Both the position numbers and the translations under genes were made by a program. This document shows positions 6,615 through 11,577 of a stretch of DNA of 11,577 nucleotides, piece after piece (positions within the stretch are counted from its first letter, which is position 1; each line of letters opens with the position of its first letter). Location: NCBI GenBank assembly GCA_030153045.1, contig JASLID010000048.1:1-11577 (forward strand). The letters are read 5' to 3'. The notes under the pieces are model-generated. The model was not told the DNA's origin. It made no database searches and was given only the letters and a program-made list of their open reading frames with translations. This DNA is from Flavobacterium sp. (lineage in GTDB: Bacteria > Bacteroidota > Bacteroidia > Flavobacteriales > Flavobacteriaceae).

Positions 6615-6753
6615 TTTTTTAGGAGCTGTTTCCCGCTATTCGTTGCAATCTTTTTATCTCTTGTTCTCGATACATTTTTGTTCCGTTGCACTTCACAAAA
6701 ACACTCGAACTGACGAGATAAAAAGGATTTCCACTTCTATCGGGGCTAAAAAA
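6615..6753 (-). repeat. Structured non-coding repeat element between uvrA and the LOG gene
   Basis: This fills most of the gap. Outer arms TTTTTTAG (6615-6622) and CTAAAAAA (6746-6753) are perfectly complementary. Inside them CCCG (6632-6635) faces CGGG (6741-6744), then CTTTTTATCTC (6650-6660) pairs over 11 bp with GAGATAAAAAG (6715-6725), and an inner TTTTTGT (6675-6681) pairs with ACAAAAA (6695-6701), with GTTC/GAAC (6663-6666, 6707-6710) between. On the - strand its ends read GCCCCGATAGAAGTGGAAAT and AGCGGGAAACAGCTCCT. I recognise these conserved ends with a variable central hairpin as a dispersed intergenic repeat of flavobacteria, from memory. On the transcribed (-) strand it begins 7 bp after the uvrA stop and ends 18 bp before the LOG start codon. 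No promoter or transposase is visible in it. Confidence 0.7.
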
Positions 6754-6760
6754 CAGCCTG

Positions 6761-9592
6761 CTAAAGTAATTCTTTTTTTAGAAATTGAGCCGTGTAGCTT
6801 TTTTTATTTTTCACAATTTCTTCGGGAGTACCTTTGGCAACGACTTCTCCGCCACCTTTTCCGCCTTCGTAACCAATGTCAATAATGTAATCCGCCAGCT
6901 TAATCACGTCCATATTGTGTTCAATAATCAATACAGAATTTCCTTTGTCTACCAATTTATTAATCACATCCATCAATACTCTGATATCTTCAAAGTGTAA
7001 ACCAGTTGTAGGTTCGTCCATAATGTAGAACGTATTTCCAGTGTCTTTTTTAGATAGCTCAGTAGCTAATTTGATACGTTGCGCTTCTCCGCCCGAGAGT
7101 GTAGTACTTTGCTGACCTAAAGTAATATAACCTAAACCAACGTCCTGAATCGTTTTTACTTTTCTATGTATTTTAGGGATGTTTTCAAAGAACGGAACCG
7201 CTTCGTCCACTGTCATATTCAACACATCTGAAATTGATTTTCCTTTGTAACGAATTTCCAGTGTTTCTCTATTAAAACGTTTTCCTTGACAAGTTTCACA
7301 TTCTACATACACATCAGGTAGAAAACTCATTTCAATAGTTCTCACTCCTGAACCTTCACAGGTTTCGCAACGTCCACCTGAAACATTAAAACTAAAACGT
7401 CCCGCTTTATATCCACGAATCATACTTTCAGGAGTCATGGTAAACAAACTACGAATTTCGGTAAAAACTTCAGTATAAGTCGCCGGATTCGAACGTGGTG
7501 TTCTTCCAATTGGGCTTTGATCAATATCAATGACTTTGTCGATATGTTCTAAACCTTCAATCTTTTTGTACGGTTGCGGTTTTTTGACGCCATTAAAATA
7601 ATAGGCGTTCAAAATAGGGTAGAGCGTCTCATTAATCAATGTCGATTTTCCACTTCCTGAAACTCCGGTCACACAAATCAGTTTTCCTAACGGCAATTCA
7701 ATGGAGACATTTTTTAAATTATTTCCTGTTGCTCCAGTAAGCTTCAATGATTTTCCGTTGCCTTCACGACGTTTCTCAGGAACTTCAATTTTCATTTCGC
7801 CATTCAGGTACATCGCTGTAATAGTATGCTGCTCCAATATTTCTTTCGGAGTTCCTTTGCTGATGATTTCTCCACCAAATTTTCCTGCTTTTGGACCAAT
7901 ATCAATCACATAATCGGCACGTTCAATCATGTCTTTGTCGTGTTCCACTACAATAACTGAGTTACCAATGTCACGCAATTGTTCCAATGAATGAATCAGT
8001 TTTTCGTTGTCTCTTTGATGTAAACCAATACTTGGCTCGTCCAAAATATACAATACACCAACCAGTTGCGAACCAATTTGTGTCGCCAAACGAATGCGTT
8101 GTGCTTCGCCACCCGAAAGTGATTTTGAACTTCGGCTTAAAGCCAAATATTCTAAACCTACATTCACTAAAAAGTGCAGTCGGTCTTTGATTTCTTTTAC
8201 GACTTCAATCGCAATGGTTTTTTGTTTTTCAGATAAATGTTGGTCTAAACCATCAAACCAATTGGTCAAATCTGAAATATCCATTCCAGATAAATCGGCA
8301 ATATTTTTATCGTTAATTTTAAAATAAAGTGCTTCTTTTTTTAGCCTTGAACCTTCACATTCCGGACATTTGACTTCGTCCATGAAATCTTTTGCCCAAC
8401 GCTTTAATGTAGTTGAGTTACTTTCATCGTGTTGCGTTTTGATGAAATTGGAAATCCCTTCAAAATCAATTTTATATTCTTTAGTAACTCCTGCGGTTTT
8501 GGATGTGATAGAAAATTTTTCTTTTCCACCATTCAAAATCATTTCCATTGCTTCCTCAGAAATGGTTTCGATAGCATCGGTTAATTTGAATTCATATTTT
8601 TCACCAATGGTTTCCAATTGCTTGAAAATCCAGGACGATTTGTATTCGCCAAGTGGAGCAAAACCTCCATTTTTAATGGATAATTTCGGATTGGGGATTA
8701 TTTTCTTAACGTTAATTTCGTTGATCGTTCCTAGTCCGTTGCAATGTTCGCAAGCGCCTTTTGGGGAATTGAAAGAGAACAAATTCGGTTCCGGATTTTG
8801 GTACGAAATTCCAGTCGTCGGACACATTAAATTTCGACTGAAATAACGTATTTCATTCGTGTCTTGATCTAAAATCATCAATACATTTTCACCGTGATAC
8901 ATGGCAGTATGAATGCTTTCGGACAATCTTTTTTCGCTTTCTGCAGATTTTTCAACCATCAATCGATCTACAACAATTTCAATGTCATGGGTTTTGTATC
9001 GATCCAATTTCATTCCGGTAATTAAATCCTGAACTTCGCCATTCACACGGACTTTTAGAAAACCTTGCTTGGTAATTTGTTGGAACAATTCGGCATAATG
9101 TCCTTTTCTGGCACGAATGACAGGAGCAAGGATGTTGATTCTTTTACCCAAGAAATTTTCGGTAATAAGACTTTTGATTTGCTCATCGGAATACGAAACC
9201 ATTTTTTCGCCTGTGTTGTAACTGTAAGCGTCACCGGCACGCGCAAAAAGCAAACGCAAGAAATCGTAAATTTCAGTAATGGTTCCTACAGTAGAACGAG
9301 GGCTTTTACTGGTAGTTTTTTGTTCGATGGCAATTACAGGAGACAGTCCATCAATTTTATCAACATCGGGACGTTCTAATCCACCTAAGAACTGACGTGC
9401 ATAGGCCGAAAATGTTTCTATATAACGACGTTGACCTTCGGCATAAATAGTATCGAAAGCCAAAGACGATTTCCCCGAACCCGAAAGCCCAGTGATAACC
9501 ACCAGTTTTTCGCGAGGAATAGAAATATCAATGTTTTTGAGATTGTGCACTCTGGCACCAATAACTTCAATAGTGTCTTCGGTATCTAGCAT
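6761..9592 (-). CDS. uvrA: UvrABC excision nuclease subunit A
   Basis: 943 aa from the ATG at 9592. UvrA is the DNA damage sensor of nucleotide excision repair: a dimeric ABC-type ATPase that finds lesions and loads UvrB. Walker A motifs are GLSGSGKSS (35-43) and GVSGSGKST (643-651, Lys649); ABC signatures LSGGEAQRI occur near 492 and 830, each followed by a Walker B (ILDEPSIGLH, IMDEPTTGLH). The zinc module near 741 has all four cysteines (CETC...CETC). The module near 256-283 has CPTT...CEHC, so one cysteine is Thr. CPEC near 408 is also present. The frame extends six codons upstream to a TTG at 9610, but that codon lies in the -7 box (9608-9615), so the ATG is the real start. acpH lies upstream on the same strand; the LOG gene is downstream beyond the structured repeat. 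Confidence 0.97.
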   Translation of the reverse strand: MLDTEDTIEVIGARVHNLKNIDISIPREKLVVITGLSGSGKSSLAFDTIYAEGQRRYIETFSAYARQFLGGLERPDVDKIDGLSPVIAIEQKTTSKSPRSTVGTITEIYDFLRLLFARAGDAYSYNTGEKMVSYSDEQIKSLITENFLGKRINILAPVIRARKGHYAELFQQITKQGFLKVRVNGEVQDLITGMKLDRYKTHDIEIVVDRLMVEKSAESEKRLSESIHTAMYHGENVLMILDQDTNEIRYFSRNLMCPTTGISYQNPEPNLFSFNSPKGACEHCNGLGTINEINVKKIIPNPKLSIKNGGFAPLGEYKSSWIFKQLETIGEKYEFKLTDAIETISEEAMEMILNGGKEKFSITSKTAGVTKEYKIDFEGISNFIKTQHDESNSTTLKRWAKDFMDEVKCPECEGSRLKKEALYFKINDKNIADLSGMDISDLTNWFDGLDQHLSEKQKTIAIEVVKEIKDRLHFLVNVGLEYLALSRSSKSLSGGEAQRIRLATQIGSQLVGVLYILDEPSIGLHQRDNEKLIHSLEQLRDIGNSVIVVEHDKDMIERADYVIDIGPKAGKFGGEIISKGTPKEILEQHTITAMYLNGEMKIEVPEKRREGNGKSLKLTGATGNNLKNVSIELPLGKLICVTGVSGSGKSTLINETLYPILNAYYFNGVKKPQPYKKIEGLEHIDKVIDIDQSPIGRTPRSNPATYTEVFTEIRSLFTMTPESMIRGYKAGRFSFNVSGGRCETCEGSGVRTIEMSFLPDVYVECETCQGKRFNRETLEIRYKGKSISDVLNMTVDEAVPFFENIPKIHRKVKTIQDVGLGYITLGQQSTTLSGGEAQRIKLATELSKKDTGNTFYIMDEPTTGLHFEDIRVLMDVINKLVDKGNSVLIIEHNMDVIKLADYIIDIGYEGGKGGGEVVAKGTPEEIVKNKKSYTAQFLKKELL

Positions 9593-9607
9593 AGTTTTGG
9601 CAAAACA

Positions 9608-9615
9608 CAAAGGTA
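9608..9615 (-). promoter_or_regulatory. -7 promoter box for uvrA
   Basis: On the - strand the bases read TACCTTTG, a full match to TAnnTTTG. The last base of the box is 15 bp before the A of the uvrA ATG, so the expected transcript start leaves a leader of only about 10 nt. No clear -33 TTG is seen at 17-23 bp spacing. The box decides the uvrA start, because the alternative TTG codon lies within it. The 66-bp gap between acpH and uvrA otherwise shows no hairpin. Confidence 0.6.
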
Positions 9616-9658
9616 CAGATTTTGCAGTTTATTCTGATAATAGATTCAAAGTGAATTT

Positions 9659-10243
9659 TTATAAATCGTTCAATTTACTTTTAGAAAAATCTCTTAGTTC
9701 TTCAAAAAATAAAGTAAATTCTTCTTCAAATTCATGATAAAATTCCTGTAATTCTGTTATAGCTTCCTGCATGTGCGCTCGATGCTTGGTGCGATAATCC
9801 ATTTGGAATAAAATCATTTCAATTCCAGCGATGGTACCATAACTCACCAACCAGTTTCTTTCCATCATATACGGCATCATTCCTTTGGTTTTTTCAGTCA
9901 GAATATCGTAATTGTCTTCTAGAGATTTGTAAAAACGAGCGGCATAATCTTCCAAAGGAACGTCAGAATAATTACTCCAGTTTTTAGCCAAAAAATGATC
10001 GTACAAAATATCCATAATCACACCAGCGTAGTGACCATACTTCTCGTGAAGTCGGTGCTTGCTTTTTCTGTAAATTAGATTAGCATCGGTAAAAGTATCT
10101 ATATGTCGGTGTAAAATAATCCCTTTTTTCACTTCTTCAGGAAAATGCATGTAGTCATTTCCTCTAATACCATCGGCCATGAAATTGCCAATTTTGATAA
10201 AATCGTTATCGCCCGACAGATATATGTGTGCTAAGAAGTTCAT
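9659..10243 (-). CDS. acpH: Acyl-carrier-protein phosphodiesterase (AcpH family)
   Basis: 194 aa, close to E. coli AcpH. The family hydrolyses the phosphodiester bond joining 4'-phosphopantetheine to the serine of acyl carrier protein, converting holo-ACP to apo-ACP, in the cytoplasm. The start MNFLAHIYLS is typical. Likely metal ligands and catalytic residues of the distorted HD-type fold are visible: GNFMAD (19-24), LHRHID (44-49, with His45, His47, Asp49), Asp53, and DILYDHFLAKNW (78-89, with Asp78, Asp82, His83). The C-terminal 30 residues are acidic and helical. The ATG follows a TATCTTTG box by about 18 bp. It precedes uvrA on the same strand with a 66-bp gap that contains a separate uvrA promoter. 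Proteins of this family in Bacteroidota are mostly untested, so the substrate is inferred from the family. Confidence 0.9.
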   Translation of the reverse strand: MNFLAHIYLSGDNDFIKIGNFMADGIRGNDYMHFPEEVKKGIILHRHIDTFTDANLIYRKSKHRLHEKYGHYAGVIMDILYDHFLAKNWSNYSDVPLEDYAARFYKSLEDNYDILTEKTKGMMPYMMERNWLVSYGTIAGIEMILFQMDYRTKHRAHMQEAITELQEFYHEFEEEFTLFFEELRDFSKSKLNDL

Positions 10244-10261
10244 TTTTTAGTTGCTTAGTTC

Positions 10262-10269
10262 CAAAGATA
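10262..10269 (-). promoter_or_regulatory. -7 promoter box for acpH
   Basis: The - strand reads TATCTTTG, a full TAnnTTTG match, ending 18 bp before the acpH ATG (10243). Predicted leader is about 13 nt. Further CTTTG units lie just upstream of it (10278-10282 and 10270-10274 on this strand), part of the repeated motif shared with the array at 10303-10342. Confidence 0.55.
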
Positions 10270-10302
10270 CAAAGTTTCAAAGTATAAAAATTATGATTAA
10301 AA

Positions 10303-10342
10303 AACTTTGCAACTTTGCAACTTTGCAACTTTGTAACTTTTA
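10303..10342. repeat. 8-bp tandem repeat array (AACTTTGC) between divergent genes
   Basis: Three perfect AACTTTGC units (10303-10310, 10311-10318, 10319-10326) are followed by AACTTTGT (10327-10334) and a degenerate AACTTTTA (10335-10342). The array ends inside the predicted glmM -7 box. A near-complement of two units lies at 10269-10283, pairing 14 of 15 bases with 10320-10334. Units are too short and unspaced for a CRISPR. Confidence 0.85.
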
Positions 10343-10348
10343 TATTTG
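10341..10348 (+). promoter_or_regulatory. -7 promoter box for glmM
   Basis: TATATTTG fully matches TAnnTTTG and lies 25 bp before the glmM ATG, giving a leader of about 20 nt. Each upstream 8-bp repeat unit carries a TTTG, so TTG triplets fall 7, 15 and 23 bp before the box; only the 23-bp one is within the usual -33 spacing range. The box starts on the last two bases of the repeat array. Confidence 0.6.
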
Positions 10349-10372
10349 TGTTCAATTAAAAAATACAATTCG

Positions 10373-11577
10373 ATGACTTTAATAAAATCAATCTCAGGAA
10401 TTCGTGGAACTATAGGTGGAAAAGTGGGTGACAACTTAACGCCAGTTGATGCTGTAAAATTCGCATCGGCTTACGGAACATTCCTTAAAAATAATATCAA
10501 AAAAGAGAAGTTAAAAGTAGTTATTGGTCGTGATGCTCGTATTTCAGGGCCCATGATTCATAATTTAGTATTGAATACCTTAGTCGGTTTAGGTATTGAT
10601 GTCATCGATTTAGGCTTGTCAACAACGCCAACGGTTGAAGTTGCTGTGCCTTTAGAAAAGGCTGATGGTGGAATTATTTTAACGGCTTCTCACAACCCAA
10701 AACAATGGAATGCTTTGAAGTTATTGAATGAAAAAGGAGAATTTTTAAGCGGTGCCGATGGTGCTAAAATCTTAGAAATTGCTGAAGCAGAAGCTTTTGA
10801 TTTTTCAGATGTGGATTCTTTAGGAGAAGTAACCATAAACGATGCGTATATGGACATTCATATTGATGAAGTGTTGAATTTGCCTTTAGTGGATGCAGAA
10901 GCAGTAGCTAAAAGAAAATTCAAGGTAGTAGTTGATGGCGTGAACTCGTCAGGAGGTATTGTTATTCCTAATTTGTTAGAACAAATGGGAGTAGAAGTAG
11001 TTAAATTATACTGCGAACCAAACGGACATTTTCCACACAATCCGGAGCCTTTAAAAGAGCATTTGGGAGACATTTGTAAATTGGTTTTGGATGAAAAAGC
11101 CGATTTTGGAATTGTTGTTGACCCAGATGTTGATCGTTTGGCATTTATTTCAAATGATGGTGAAATGTTTGGTGAAGAATATACCCTTGTGGCTTGCGCC
11201 GATTATGTGTTGAGTAAAACTCCAGGAAATACGGTTTCTAATATGTCTTCGTCACGTGCATTGAGAGATATTACAAACAAGCACAACGGAAGCTACCAAG
11301 CTAGCGCAGTAGGAGAGGTGAATGTGGTTGAATTAATGAAGTCAACAAACGCTATTATTGGCGGAGAAGGTAACGGTGGAATCATTTATCCTGAATTGCA
11401 TTACGGTCGTGACAGTTTGGTAGGTGTGGCATTATTTTTAACGCATTTAGCAAATTTAGATGTTACTGTTGCCGAATTACGTGCCAGCTACCCACAATAT
11501 TACATGAGTAAAAACAAAATTGAATTGACACCACAAATTGATGTTGATGCAATTTTAATTGCGATGACAGAGAAATA
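10373..11577 (+). CDS. glmM: Phosphoglucosamine mutase, N-terminal 401 codons (cut by window edge)
   Basis: The frame starts at ATG 10373 and is still open at the window end (401 codons plus two bases). The family usually has about 445-465 aa, so roughly 60 residues are missing. The enzyme interconverts glucosamine-6-phosphate and glucosamine-1-phosphate, feeding UDP-GlcNAc for peptidoglycan and lipid A. Four-domain alpha-D-phosphohexomutase features are clear: SGIRGTIGG (8-16), the active-site TASHNP loop with Ser106 as the phosphoserine, the metal loop DPDVDR (250-255) and the sugar-specificity loop GGEGNGG (330-336). GlmM is favoured over phosphomannomutase or phosphoglucomutase because the GEGNGG loop followed by YPELHYGRD is what I know from Bacteroidota proteins annotated GlmM, but the specificity is not proven by sequence. 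It is divergent from acpH across a repeat-bearing promoter region. Confidence 0.9.
   Translation, partial: MTLIKSISGIRGTIGGKVGDNLTPVDAVKFASAYGTFLKNNIKKEKLKVVIGRDARISGPMIHNLVLNTLVGLGIDVIDLGLSTTPTVEVAVPLEKADGGIILTASHNPKQWNALKLLNEKGEFLSGADGAKILEIAEAEAFDFSDVDSLGEVTINDAYMDIHIDEVLNLPLVDAEAVAKRKFKVVVDGVNSSGGIVIPNLLEQMGVEVVKLYCEPNGHFPHNPEPLKEHLGDICKLVLDEKADFGIVVDPDVDRLAFISNDGEMFGEEYTLVACADYVLSKTPGNTVSNMSSSRALRDITNKHNGSYQASAVGEVNVVELMKSTNAIIGGEGNGGIIYPELHYGRDSLVGVALFLTHLANLDVTVAELRASYPQYYMSKNKIELTPQIDVDAILIAMTEK

Noticed and set aside
6496..6885. A 129-codon + strand open frame spanning the LOG start, the structured repeat and the uvrA end
   Set aside because: It overlaps two well-supported genes on the other strand, has no family motifs, and its middle is simply a translation of the non-coding repeat element.
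8370..8846. A 158-codon + strand open frame inside uvrA
   Set aside because: It is an antisense shadow of the strongly conserved uvrA coding sequence with no recognisable domain or promoter.
10303..10342. Tandem repeats as a CRISPR array
   Set aside because: Units are 8 bp, directly adjacent without spacers, and no cas genes are present.
10858..11073. A 71-codon - strand open frame inside glmM
   Set aside because: It is antisense to clearly conserved phosphohexomutase sequence and carries no motif.

Overview
The window is AT-rich chromosomal DNA from a member of the Bacteroidota, most likely a Flavobacterium or close relative. The supporting signs are TAnnTTTG-type -7 promoter boxes, A-rich leaders without Shine-Dalgarno sequences, a secreted protein with a type IX secretion (T9SS) C-terminal sorting domain, and protein variants typical of flavobacteria (LpxD, UvrA, GlmM). 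I see no prophage, transposase, CRISPR array, tRNA or rRNA. Most of the window is housekeeping.

Left part (1-2371, + strand): the last codons of elongation factor P (efp), then with 2 bp spacing an LpxD-type acyltransferase for lipid A, then an overlapping small NTF2/SnoaL-fold protein. These three look like one operon. Next comes sucD (succinyl-CoA synthetase alpha subunit) with its own promoter. Directly on its stop codon sits a REP-like dispersed palindromic motif, followed by an intrinsic terminator.

Middle (2429-5862, + strand): a small protein of about 141 aa with a degenerate GIY-YIG-like look, then a 900-aa exported protein. That protein has an EF-hand-like loop, about 15 cysteine-bearing leucine-rich repeats, DUF11-like and SYDPNDK-type domains, and a T9SS sorting domain. 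It lies between two nearly identical terminators, and a third, bidirectional terminator separates it from the genes on the opposite strand.

Right part (5868-10243, - strand, transcribed right to left): acpH (acyl-carrier-protein phosphodiesterase), uvrA (excision nuclease subunit A, own promoter and very short leader) and a LOG-family nucleotide phosphoribohydrolase. The gap between uvrA and the LOG gene is almost filled by a 139-bp structured element with nested complementary arms. I recognise its conserved ends as a dispersed, non-coding flavobacterial repeat. It is the strongest candidate for something under-described.

End (10244-11577): a divergent promoter region carrying an 8-bp tandem repeat array (AACTTTGC) whose complement also occurs beside the opposing promoter, then the first 401 codons of glmM (phosphoglucosamine mutase), cut by the window edge. 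GlmM supplies glucosamine-1-phosphate for UDP-GlcNAc, the precursor of both peptidoglycan and the lipid A that LpxD acylates. The genes are otherwise functionally mixed (envelope, TCA cycle, DNA repair, secretion cargo).
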